Shown here: positions 1 to 5,766 of the stretch, piece by piece
How the letters are laid out: each line of letters begins with the position of its first letter
Position numbering within the stretch: position 1 is the first letter of the stretch
Source of the DNA: Bdellovibrionales bacterium
GTDB lineage: Bacteria; Bdellovibrionota; Bacteriovoracia; Bacteriovoracales; Bacteriovoracaceae
Reading direction: 5' to 3'
DNA: 6,566 bases
NCBI GenBank assembly: GCA_005791855.1
Contig: SXUH01000056.1
Location: forward strand, 1 to 6,566
Translations under genes and position numbers: made by a program
Notes under the pieces: model-generated
Told to the model about the DNA's origin: nothing
Databases searched by the model: none
The model's input: the letters and a program-made list of their open reading frames with translations, nothing else

Positions 1-58
1 ACATCGCCACGGCGGCGACGGAAGCGAGGGCGAGGGCTGCGAGGATGAAGAATTTCAT
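1..58 (-). CDS. Secreted protein, N-terminal fragment (signal peptide only)
   Basis: Only the first 19 codons lie in the window; the gene runs leftward off the edge. The visible residues are M-K-F-F followed by an unbroken hydrophobic, alanine-rich stretch (ILAALALASVAAVAM), the n-region and h-region of a Sec signal peptide. The product is therefore probably exported to the periplasm or outside the cell. An AGGAG Shine-Dalgarno sequence (64-68, minus strand) lies 5 nt before the ATG and fixes the start. The gene diverges from the small operon starting at 126, with 67 bp between the two starts. Nothing can be said about function from this fragment. Confidence 0.75.
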   Translation of the reverse strand, partial: MKFFILAALALASVAAVAM

Positions 59-73
59 AAGATCTCCTGAGTT

Positions 74-96
74 AAAAAGCCAGTCATTGACTTTTT
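74..96. promoter_or_regulatory. Imperfect palindrome between divergent genes
   Basis: AAAAAG (74-79) and CTTTTT (91-96) are the ends of a 23-bp imperfect palindrome centred on base 85. Nine of eleven positions pair by Watson-Crick rules and one more as G-T. It lies in the 67-bp gap between the two divergent starts (58 and 126), where a shared operator would be expected. A TTGACT sequence (87-92) inside it could be a -35 element for the rightward operon, but I see no good -10 at normal spacing. Operator function is inference. Confidence 0.35.
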
Positions 97-125
97 GCCT
101 AATAGCAAAGCACATTAATTAGATA

Positions 126-398
126 ATGAGTAGTTACCCTCAGGAAAAATATATCGACCTCGAGAACAATCCCTACCTTCTGGGTCGGATATCCATCAAC
201 CAGGTGAAGGAGAGTTTCCACGCGGAGGTCGACATCATCCACCGCGAGTCCCACAAGATCTTCAAGCACGTGGACATCGTCTACCACCAGCCGAGCGAGG
301 AGGAGGCCCTCATCACGGGGATCCAGCGCCTCCGGCAGTTCCTGGAGCGGATAGAAAAAATATCCAAAACCGAGCCGAAAGAAGATATCATTCATTAA
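126..398 (+). CDS. Hypothetical 90-residue protein, first gene of a three-gene operon
   Basis: I do not recognise the family. The protein is small, charged and soluble, with no signal peptide, membrane segment or cysteine. It is histidine-rich in the middle (FHAEVDIIHRESHKIFKHVD, residues 31-50). Residues 57-80 look like an amphipathic helix with many Glu, Arg and Leu residues. There is no Shine-Dalgarno sequence before ATG 126. ATTAAT at 114-119 ends 6 nt before the ATG and could be a -10 for a leaderless message, but no -35 sits at normal spacing. Codon use supports a real gene: it is GC-ending in the centre and A/T-rich at both ends. It is followed after 14 nt by the HMA gene, whose AAGGAG begins on this gene's stop codon, so the two are almost certainly co-transcribed. 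The histidines beside a metal chaperone hint at metal-related work, but this is speculation. Confidence 0.75.
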   Translation: MSSYPQEKYIDLENNPYLLGRISINQVKESFHAEVDIIHRESHKIFKHVDIVYHQPSEEEALITGIQRLRQFLERIEKISKTEPKEDIIH

Positions 399-402
399 GG
401 AG
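397..402 (+). promoter_or_regulatory. Ribosome binding site of the HMA gene
   Basis: AAGGAG overlaps the TAA stop of the preceding gene and lies 10 nt before ATG 413. It is a clear Shine-Dalgarno match at the long end of normal spacing and suggests translational coupling within the operon. Confidence 0.75.
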
Positions 403-412
403 AATTCTCACG

Positions 413-610
413 ATGGGTGTATTCAAGATTCAGGACATGACGTGTGGACACTGCGAGAAGGCCATCAAGCTCGAGCTCGCCAAGGGTGATCCCGAAGTGA
501 AGGTGAACGTGGACGCGAAGGAGAAGACCATCAAGGTCGAGAACCTCGCCGACGACCGGGTCCTCTTCCTCCTCCGGGAGATCGGGTACACCCCGGAGAA
601 AGTGAAGTAA
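413..610 (+). CDS. copZ: HMA-domain metal chaperone, CopZ-like
   Basis: The 65-residue protein is a single heavy-metal-associated (HMA) domain, the normal length for CopZ/Atx1-type cytosolic chaperones. The metal-binding loop is M-T-C-G-H-C at residues 9-14, with Cys11 and Cys14 as the soft-metal ligands. The pattern VFKIQ-DM-TCGHC, then a helix (EKAIKLELAK), then strands (VKVNVDAKEKTIKVEN), fits the family's beta-alpha-beta-beta-alpha-beta fold. By family knowledge it would bind Cu(I) and pass it to a P-type ATPase or other acceptor; no such partner is in the window. The symbol indicates domain class, since mercury or zinc binding cannot be excluded. It sits second in a three-gene operon, 14 nt after the upstream gene and 19 nt before the likely CTG start of the methyltransferase. 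Confidence 0.9.
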   Translation: MGVFKIQDMTCGHCEKAIKLELAKGDPEVKVNVDAKEKTIKVENLADDRVLFLLREIGYTPEKVK

Positions 611-619
611 CCAGAACCA

Positions 620-624
620 AAGGA
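620..624 (+). promoter_or_regulatory. Ribosome binding site supporting a CTG start at 630
   Basis: AAGGA lies 5 nt upstream of CTG 630, in the 19-nt gap after the HMA gene. It is the only Shine-Dalgarno-like sequence near the beginning of the long open methyltransferase frame. No ATG, GTG or TTG occurs in that frame between its upstream stop (TGA 603-605) and ATG 843. Confidence 0.5.
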
Positions 625-629
625 AGGAT

Positions 630-1421
630 CTGCACCAGCTCGACTTCTTTCCGAAAACAAACCTCCGGTCGCTCTCCGACTTCCAGGGCCTGGGCTCCTC
701 GGGCCACTCGATCGCCGAGCTCCGGCTCCTCATCGGCCAGCCGGACTTCTTCCACTCCCCGAAGGCCAACAACCTCATCAAGCACGAGCACTCGAAGCTC
801 ATCGACCGGATCCTGGGGCTCAGGCCCCAGTACGTCGAGCAGATGCTCGTCGCCGAGGCCCACGGCTTCGACCCGGACGGGACCCACGAGACCTTCGGGC
901 CCTCGATGCACAACGGGGTCCAGACCTGGGTCGGGCTGGACGTGCAGACGCTGCAGACTCCGTACTCGGACTGCCTGCGGATCCTGCGGCTCCTGCGGCT
1001 CAGGCCCTACCAGCACGTCATCGACCTCGGCGCGGCCTACGGGCGGATGGGGGTGGTCATCGGCGGCCTCTACCTCCGGAGCACGTTCACGGGGTACGAG
1101 TACGTGCGGGCCCGGGTGGACGAAGGGAACCGGATCTACCAGCTCCTGGACCTGACCAACTGCCGGCTCGTCGAGCAGGACCTCTTCGACCCGGACTTCC
1201 GGATCCCGGAGGCCGACGTCTACTTCATCTACGACTTCGGCCAGGTCGAGCACATCGACCACACGCTGCGGGAGCTCCGGGAGGTCTCGCGCCGGAGGCC
1301 CGTCCAGATCGTCGTCCGCGGCCGCTTCACCAAGCAGATCATCCGGGAGGGGCACCCGTGGTTCTCCGTCGCCTACGAGGGGAAGCTCGACGACTTCTCC
1401 ATCTACCGGGCCTATCACTGA
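630..1421 (+). CDS. Class I SAM-dependent methyltransferase (probable CTG start)
   Basis: The protein carries the SAM-binding motif I as VIDLGAAYGRMG (about residues 130-141 from the CTG start). A further strand follows (DVYFIYDFGQ, about 203-212), in the place where class I Rossmann methyltransferases have motif IV. The substrate is not evident. The first ATG (843) would give 192 residues, but the frame is open back to 606. Bases 630-842 encode protein-like sequence with the same GC-ending codons (FFPKTNLRSLSDFQGLGSS and onward). I therefore start at CTG 630, 5 nt after AAGGA, giving 263 residues and an N-terminal domain of about 110 residues before motif I. It follows the CopZ-like gene by 19 nt, so a metal-linked or metal-stress role is possible but unproven. 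Its stop overlaps that of the convergent secreted-protein gene by 7 bp. The methyltransferase assignment is firm; the exact start is less certain. Confidence 0.8.
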   Translation: MHQLDFFPKTNLRSLSDFQGLGSSGHSIAELRLLIGQPDFFHSPKANNLIKHEHSKLIDRILGLRPQYVEQMLVAEAHGFDPDGTHETFGPSMHNGVQTWVGLDVQTLQTPYSDCLRILRLLRLRPYQHVIDLGAAYGRMGVVIGGLYLRSTFTGYEYVRARVDEGNRIYQLLDLTNCRLVEQDLFDPDFRIPEADVYFIYDFGQVEHIDHTLRELREVSRRRPVQIVVRGRFTKQIIREGHPWFSVAYEGKLDDFSIYRAYH

Positions 1422-2197
1422 CAGCGCCACGGCTCCTTTCCGTCGATGGCCTCTTTCTCCTTCACGAGCAGGAGGCACTTCTTCGCCGCGCTCGGGTTCA
1501 CCGCGAGGTAGACGTAGGCCCGGGTGAACTTCTTCGTCCCCGGGTCCCACCCCGCTGCGGCGAGGAACTCCTTCTCGTCCTTGAAGAACCGGCGCCAGGG
1601 GAAGTTCCGGAAGGTGTGCGTGGTGAGGGTCTCGAAGCCGCGCTTCGAGTACTGGATCCAGAGAGGGAAGTCCCGGTCCTGGTAGGTGTAGGAGGCGCCG
1701 GCGATGGTGACCTTGCCGATGATCCGGTCCCGGGACTGGATGTGGGTGAGGAAGACGACACCGGCGCCCTTCTGGTAGGCCTTCTCGGAGCCGTGCTCGG
1801 TGGCGATGAGGGGCCCGGGTTTGAACTCCGGCAGGGCGAAGGGCTGGATCACGATGTTCCCCTCCTTCCGGAGGAGGAGCACGAAGAGGTCCTTCTCGAG
1901 GAGGAAGCCGGGGGTCTTGGAGCACAGGCCGGACTTCCCCGGGAAGAAGGAGAAGGTGTCGAAGCCGTTGGTCGCGAGGGCCTCCGGGAGCAGGTCGCCC
2001 TTGCGGTAGAAGAGGTACTTGCCGGTGCCGTTCTCCGAGGGCTCGGTCTCGAGGGATTCGCCGCGGATGTAGACCTCGAGGCGCTGCTTGTTGACGTAGC
2101 AGACGGCGTTCGCACGAGGGAAGGTCTTCTCGAAGGGGTCGTCGGCGGCGGCACCGGCGCCGAGGAATGAGACGAGGAAGACGAAGATCAGGTTCAT
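1415..2197 (-). CDS. Secreted four-cysteine protein of unknown function
   Basis: The 260-residue protein opens with a hydrophobic stretch (NLIFVFLVSFLGAGAAA, residues 2-18) ending in small residues, a likely signal peptide cut near Ala16-Ala18. The n-region lacks Lys or Arg, which is atypical. The predicted mature protein is soluble with four cysteines (33, 92, 241, 259), consistent with two disulfides and a periplasmic or extracellular location. It is rich in aromatic residues (YTYQDRDFPLWIQY, 170-183). I recognise no catalytic motif or family. The frame is closed just upstream (TGA at 2203-2201, minus strand), so ATG 2197 is the only normal start. GAGG lies only 1 nt from the ATG, too close to serve as a Shine-Dalgarno, whereas a promoter ends 5 nt before it, suggesting a leaderless message. 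It converges on the methyltransferase gene, overlapping it by 7 bp with no room for a terminator. Confidence 0.8.
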   Translation of the reverse strand: MNLIFVFLVSFLGAGAAADDPFEKTFPRANAVCYVNKQRLEVYIRGESLETEPSENGTGKYLFYRKGDLLPEALATNGFDTFSFFPGKSGLCSKTPGFLLEKDLFVLLLRKEGNIVIQPFALPEFKPGPLIATEHGSEKAYQKGAGVVFLTHIQSRDRIIGKVTIAGASYTYQDRDFPLWIQYSKRGFETLTTHTFRNFPWRRFFKDEKEFLAAAGWDPGTKKFTRAYVYLAVNPSAAKKCLLLVKEKEAIDGKEPWRCQ

Positions 2198-2202
2198 GCC
2201 TC

Positions 2203-2231
2203 ATCATAGCCAGGAAACGGGTGACCGCCAA
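2203..2231 (-). promoter_or_regulatory. Promoter of the secreted-protein gene, probably leaderless
   Basis: On the minus strand, TTGGCG (2231-2226) and TATGAT (2208-2203) are separated by 17 bp: a 4/6 match for -35 and 5/6 for -10 against the housekeeping sigma consensus. The A of the ATG (2197) is the sixth base after the -10, where transcription is expected to start. The tandem GGTAC-GGTAC (2239-2248, plus strand) lies just upstream of the -35. Confidence 0.5.
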
Positions 2232-2297
2232 GTCAATTGGTACGGTACTCCGGGCAGGGAATCTTAAGTTTCGCTGTCTCGCGGAGGGAGGACCTTC

Positions 2298-3398
2298 CTA
2301 TGAGGTCAAGGGCCGCTCCCGCCCGTCTCCGGCGCTCCGGTCGGGGAGGTCGCCCTTCACCCACACCTCCACCGGCTTCATGTGCAGGGTCTGGGTCGGG
2401 TAGGCCAGCGAGATCCTCTCCTGCTCGAAGACCTTGACGATGTCCAGGAGGATCCCCTGCTGGATGTCCATGTGGAGGTCGTAGTCGTCGCTCAGGACCC
2501 AGTAGACGGTCTCGATGTCCAGGGAGGTCGGGCCGATCCGGTGGAAGTGGCAGCGCTCGAACCGGGTGCGGGACTTGTTCCGGACGATGGCCGTGACCGA
2601 GCTCACCGCCTTCCGCAGGTCCTCGCTCGAGCTCTGGAGCGGGAGGTTCAGGACGAAGGACACCCGCCGCTCGTGCATGCGCTTGTAGTTCCGGATCCGG
2701 GCCGCGAGGATGTCCGAGTTGGAGATGATGATCTGCTCCCCGGAGAGGCTGCGGATCCGGGTGGTCTTGAGGCCGATCTTCTCGACCTCTCCCAGGAACT
2801 GGTCCATGACGATGAAGTCGCCCACCATGAAGGGCTTGTCCAGGACGATGGAGAGGGAGGAGAAGAGGTCCCCGAGGATCTTCTGCAGGGCGAGGGCGAC
2901 GGCGATCCCCCCGACCCCGAGGCCCGCGACGATGGTGGTGACCTTGATCCCGAGGTTGTTCAGCGTGAAGAGGAAGATGACGGAGAAGAGGAGCATCCGC
3001 GAGGAGAGCTGGATGAGGCTGATGGAGCTCGCGGCCGCGGGGTTCTTCTTCGTCTTCCGGCTGATGTGGCTCGAGATCCACTTCTCCAGGAGGTTGTGCG
3101 ACCAGATCGCGACCTGCCACATGAGGGTGATGAAGAACGCGCGCCGGGAGTAGAGGGCGACCTGGGAGCTGTGGGGGACGAAGTGCAGGGCCACGTAGAG
3201 CGAGGAGACGACGAGGAAGAACTTCTTCGTCTGCTCGACGGAGAAGACGACGAGCTCGTCCCAGCGGTTCCCGGGCCTCTTGATGAAGCGGCCGATCTTC
3301 GTCGAGAGGAGCTTCTTCGCTCCGAAGAGCACCATGTAGGCGAGGAGGGCGATGCCTAACCCGAGGAGGTAGGGATTAGGCAGGAGGTTAGAACTCAT
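2298..3398 (-). CDS. MscS-family mechanosensitive ion channel
   Basis: This inner-membrane channel should open under membrane tension and release ions and small solutes during hypo-osmotic shock. Of 366 residues, five hydrophobic segments lie at about 9-28, 59-76, 88-105, 130-149 and 153-186. The last is the pore helix, with the glycine/alanine packing pattern AGLGVGGIAVALALQ (158-172) and the family signature DKPFMVGDFI (187-196). The beta domain follows (about 190-240), then an alpha/beta domain ending in YPTQTLHM (333-340), typical of MscS C-termini. It has two more N-terminal helices than E. coli MscS (three helices, 286 residues). ATG 3398 is the only start that keeps helix 1 whole, but it has no Shine-Dalgarno sequence and lies inside an inverted repeat. 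It is downstream of otsAB on the same strand, matching an osmotic-stress role. No clear terminator follows in the 100 bp before the next start. Confidence 0.92.
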   Translation of the reverse strand: MSSNLLPNPYLLGLGIALLAYMVLFGAKKLLSTKIGRFIKRPGNRWDELVVFSVEQTKKFFLVVSSLYVALHFVPHSSQVALYSRRAFFITLMWQVAIWSHNLLEKWISSHISRKTKKNPAAASSISLIQLSSRMLLFSVIFLFTLNNLGIKVTTIVAGLGVGGIAVALALQKILGDLFSSLSIVLDKPFMVGDFIVMDQFLGEVEKIGLKTTRIRSLSGEQIIISNSDILAARIRNYKRMHERRVSFVLNLPLQSSSEDLRKAVSSVTAIVRNKSRTRFERCHFHRIGPTSLDIETVYWVLSDDYDLHMDIQQGILLDIVKVFEQERISLAYPTQTLHMKPVEVWVKGDLPDRSAGDGRERPLTS

Positions 3399-3556
3399 TC
3401 AAAAACCCCATCCGCCCGGCGGCCCGGTTCGTCGTTGCCGTCGTCGCTCCTCCCTGCGGCGTGCATGAGCACGCCTCACCGGGCCGCCGGGCGGTCGTCT
3501 CTCCTAGTCGCCGCGTGGCGGCCACCATAGAACCTGGGGTTTTGAAATGAGTTCTA
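3389..3556. repeat. Nested inverted repeats covering the otsAB-mscS gap
   Basis: The outer pair is 3389-3410 and 3535-3556: 22 bp, 20 matching, each arm containing GGGGTTTT and ATGAGTTCTA. With a 3-nt offset the similarity runs on as ACCTCCTG versus ACCTACTG. The middle pair is 3412-3428 and 3478-3494, 17 bp, perfect and entirely GC-rich (CCGCCCGGCGGCCCGGT). Inside it GGCGTGC-ATGA-GCACGCC (3458-3475) is a 7-bp stem with a 4-nt loop. GCCGC-GTG-GCGGC (3510-3522) is a further small hairpin. In minus-strand RNA the outer stem has 20 Watson-Crick pairs, one G-U pair and one mismatch, and it contains the mscS AUG. The block could be a structured mRNA leader or a small MITE-like element; the sequence does not decide between these. 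Confidence 0.8.
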
Positions 3557-3561
3557 CTCAC

Positions 3562-5751
3562 CTACTGGTCCAGGCTCGTGAGGAAGTTCTGGAGGAACTG
3601 GTTCACGCTCTTCTGCTCGCCGATGAGGTAGTTAGCCTGGGTCTCCTCCCGGCCCACCTTGATGCAGAAGGGGAGGAGGTCCTTCCGCTCCTGGAGGACG
3701 CCGAACATGTCTTCGTCGGTGGTGTCGTCGCCGATGGCGACCACCACGTCCGGCTTCTGCGCCTGCTGGAGGATCCACTGCTGGACGAAGAAGCCCTTGT
3801 TGGCGTGGATGGACTTCACCTCGATGACCTTCTTCCCTCGGTTCACCTGCACCGGCTGGGAGGTGAGGACCTCCTCGAGCTCGAAGAAGAGCTTGTTGGC
3901 GAGGAAGTCGGCGAACTCGATCGGGGAGTTCCGGTAGTGCCAGGTGATGGCGTGGCCCTTGTCCTCGATGAAGCTCCCGGGCGTGCGGAGCGTGTAGAGC
4001 TTGAGGATCTCGAGGACCGTGTCCTTCCACTTGGTGGAGTCGTGGGGGATGAGGTTGGTCCACTGCTGCTCCATCGGGTTGTAGGAGTAGGCCCCGTGGC
4101 AGGCGGCCAGGGGGAACTTGAAGTCGTGGTGGACGAACTGCTCCTCGAGGAACTCCTTGTCCCGGCCGCTCACGACGACGAACTGGCAGTCGTCCTTCTC
4201 CGAGATCTTCTTCAGGAGTTCGATGGTGCGCTCGTTGAGCCGGACGTCCTTCGGAAAGGCCGAGATCGGCGCGAGGGTTCCGTCGAGGTCGCAGAAGAAG
4301 AGGACCCGCTTCCCGGCGAGGTCCCGCATCCACGGGAAGCGGCCGTTCACCGGGAGCACCTGCGCGCGCTCCTGCTCCGTCGGCTCCTTCAGGAGGTCCC
4401 GGAGGAAGATCTTCGCCCAGTCGGAGGAGGTGTAGTTCCGGAGGAAGTCCTTCATGGCGAGCATCTCCCGGCGGCAGAGGTCCTCCGGGTGGCTCAGGGC
4501 TTCGTTGATCCGGCCGGCGGTGTCGTGGATGTTCCAAGGATTAATCGACATGGCGTAGCTCAGGGTGGAGTGGGCGCCGGTGAATTCGCTCAGGAGGATG
4601 ATGCCCGGGTTGTCCCGCTTCTGGGACATCACGTACTCGAGGCTCACGAGGTTCATGCCGTCCCGGCGGCTCCCGACGTGCAGGACTTCGCTCAGCTGGT
4701 AGAGCGCGGAGAGTTCGTTCTCGGAGACCGGGTGGTAGATGTAGTGGATCGGCATGTAGGTGGGGGTCCCGTACTCGCCGTTGATGCTCGAGACGAGCTG
4801 TTCGATCTGGCGCTTGAGCTGCTGGTACTCCGGGACCTCGGTGCGCGACGGGATCACGATCTGGACCATCTGCACCTTCCCCAGCCACTCCGGGAACTTC
4901 TTCAGGAAGGACTTGAACGACCGGAGCTTCAGGAGGATCCCCTTGATGTAGTCGAGCCGGTCGACGCCGAGGATCCACTTCATGTTCTTCTTATTCTCCG
5001 AGTACTGGCGGATGCACTCCTGCGTCTCTGGCGCGTCCGCGAGGTCCATGAAGTGCTTCGAGTCTACGGAGATCGGGTACACGCCCCACATCTTGTCGCT
5101 CATCGGAACCTCCCCGAGGACTCGCTGGAGCGAGCTCCGGAAGTGGTTGAGGTAGGAGAGATCATGGAAGCCCACGAGGTCGCACCTCATCACCGACTGG
5201 AGGATCTCTCTGCGCTGCGGGAGTTCCCGGAAGATCTCCGAGCTCGGAAACGGGATGTGGAGGAAGAAGCCGACCTTTAATTTCGGCCTCTGCTCTTTCA
5301 CATATCCCGGCACGAGCATCAGCTGGAAGTCGTGGACCCACACGATGTCGTCGTCTTTAGCTTCGGCTAAGATTGCGTCCGCAACTAGCTTATTAACAGT
5401 GATGTACGATTCCCAGCCTTTCTGCGAATGGCGGACCATGGACCTTTCGTAGTGGAAAAGTGGCCAGATTACATTATTGCAGTAAGAATTATAGTAGTGG
5501 TCGTACTCTTCCTTCGGGACGATGATCGGATGGCAAGGGATACTCTTCGTTGAATCTGCTTTCAACTGCTCGAGCATTTGGGCGTCAACGTCATCCGTCA
5601 TTATGCCCATCCATTCAAAGTCGAACCCGACCTTGCTCGAGTCGAGGCCCTTGATCGCAGAGGCGAGGCCGCCGGCACTCGGGGTAAATGCGCCGAGTTT
5701 AGAATTATATGCAAAGGGTAATCGGTTACTAATCAACAAACATCTAGACAT
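3562..5751 (-). CDS. otsA: Bifunctional trehalose-6-phosphate synthase/phosphatase (OtsA-OtsB fusion)
   Basis: This 729-residue cytosolic enzyme should make trehalose in two steps: UDP-glucose plus glucose-6-phosphate to trehalose-6-phosphate, then dephosphorylation. Residues 1-470 are the GT20 synthase. They show the N-terminal SNRLP (8-12), SAGGLAS (25-31), WPLFHY (96-101), HDFQ (140-143), FFLHIPFPSSEIF (162-174), VDRLDYIKG with Arg265 and Lys270, and RRDGMNLVSLE with Asp364 and Glu372. All key phosphate- and sugar-nucleotide-binding positions are present. Residues 480-729 are the HAD-type phosphatase: DLDGT (488-492) with the nucleophile Asp488, SGRD (528-531), Lys652 in HANKG, and GDDTTDEDMF (674-683). 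Both halves look active. A GGAGG Shine-Dalgarno lies 6 nt before ATG 5751. The first ~165 codons use many A/T-ending codons and the rest almost none. It diverges from a GH15 gene and is followed by mscS. Confidence 0.96.
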   Translation of the reverse strand: MSRCLLISNRLPFAYNSKLGAFTPSAGGLASAIKGLDSSKVGFDFEWMGIMTDDVDAQMLEQLKADSTKSIPCHPIIVPKEEYDHYYNSYCNNVIWPLFHYERSMVRHSQKGWESYITVNKLVADAILAEAKDDDIVWVHDFQLMLVPGYVKEQRPKLKVGFFLHIPFPSSEIFRELPQRREILQSVMRCDLVGFHDLSYLNHFRSSLQRVLGEVPMSDKMWGVYPISVDSKHFMDLADAPETQECIRQYSENKKNMKWILGVDRLDYIKGILLKLRSFKSFLKKFPEWLGKVQMVQIVIPSRTEVPEYQQLKRQIEQLVSSINGEYGTPTYMPIHYIYHPVSENELSALYQLSEVLHVGSRRDGMNLVSLEYVMSQKRDNPGIILLSEFTGAHSTLSYAMSINPWNIHDTAGRINEALSHPEDLCRREMLAMKDFLRNYTSSDWAKIFLRDLLKEPTEQERAQVLPVNGRFPWMRDLAGKRVLFFCDLDGTLAPISAFPKDVRLNERTIELLKKISEKDDCQFVVVSGRDKEFLEEQFVHHDFKFPLAACHGAYSYNPMEQQWTNLIPHDSTKWKDTVLEILKLYTLRTPGSFIEDKGHAITWHYRNSPIEFADFLANKLFFELEEVLTSQPVQVNRGKKVIEVKSIHANKGFFVQQWILQQAQKPDVVVAIGDDTTDEDMFGVLQERKDLLPFCIKVGREETQANYLIGEQKSVNQFLQNFLTSLDQ

Positions 5752-5757
5752 TCGTTT

Positions 5758-5762
5758 CCTCC
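5758..5762 (-). promoter_or_regulatory. Ribosome binding site of otsAB
   Basis: GGAGG on the minus strand, 6 nt before the ATG, is the strongest Shine-Dalgarno sequence in the window and confirms the otsAB start. It contrasts with the divergent GH15 gene, which has none. Confidence 0.85.
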
Positions 5763-5766
5763 ATCA

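Noticed and set aside
596..612. Programmed frameshift fusing the CopZ-like protein to the methyltransferase
   Set aside because: The methyltransferase frame has TGA at 603-605, so a slip would have to occur in the last codon before TAA 608. No slippery sequence is visible; independent initiation at CTG 630 is simpler.
531..2231. 566-codon minus-strand frame crossing the methyltransferase and secreted-protein genes
   Set aside because: The translation is Pro/Arg/Leu-rich and low-complexity, and it spans two genes in opposite orientations that have recognisable features.
2239..2248. GGTAC-GGTAC tandem upstream of the secreted-protein promoter as an operator
   Set aside because: Only two 5-bp units with no further symmetry; too short to claim as a regulatory site without comparative support.
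2233..3359. Long open frames on both strands in shadow of mscS (2382-3359 plus, 2233-3120 minus)
   Set aside because: Compositionally biased translations without motifs; the mscS frame shows five membrane segments and the family signatures.
3389..3428. Intrinsic terminator after otsAB formed by the 17-bp stem and a TTTTT run
   Set aside because: On the minus strand the T run starts 6 nt after the stem (A-TGGGG between), the loop is 49 nt, and the T run lies inside the outer stem at the mscS start. This is a poor fit to a canonical terminator, though some attenuation cannot be excluded.
3547..5280. 577-codon open frame on the plus strand, antisense to otsAB
   Set aside because: It is a by-product of strong GC bias at third positions of otsAB. 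The translation is dominated by Val, Leu, Glu, Asp and Arg with no domain, while the opposite strand has complete, motif-perfect enzyme domains.
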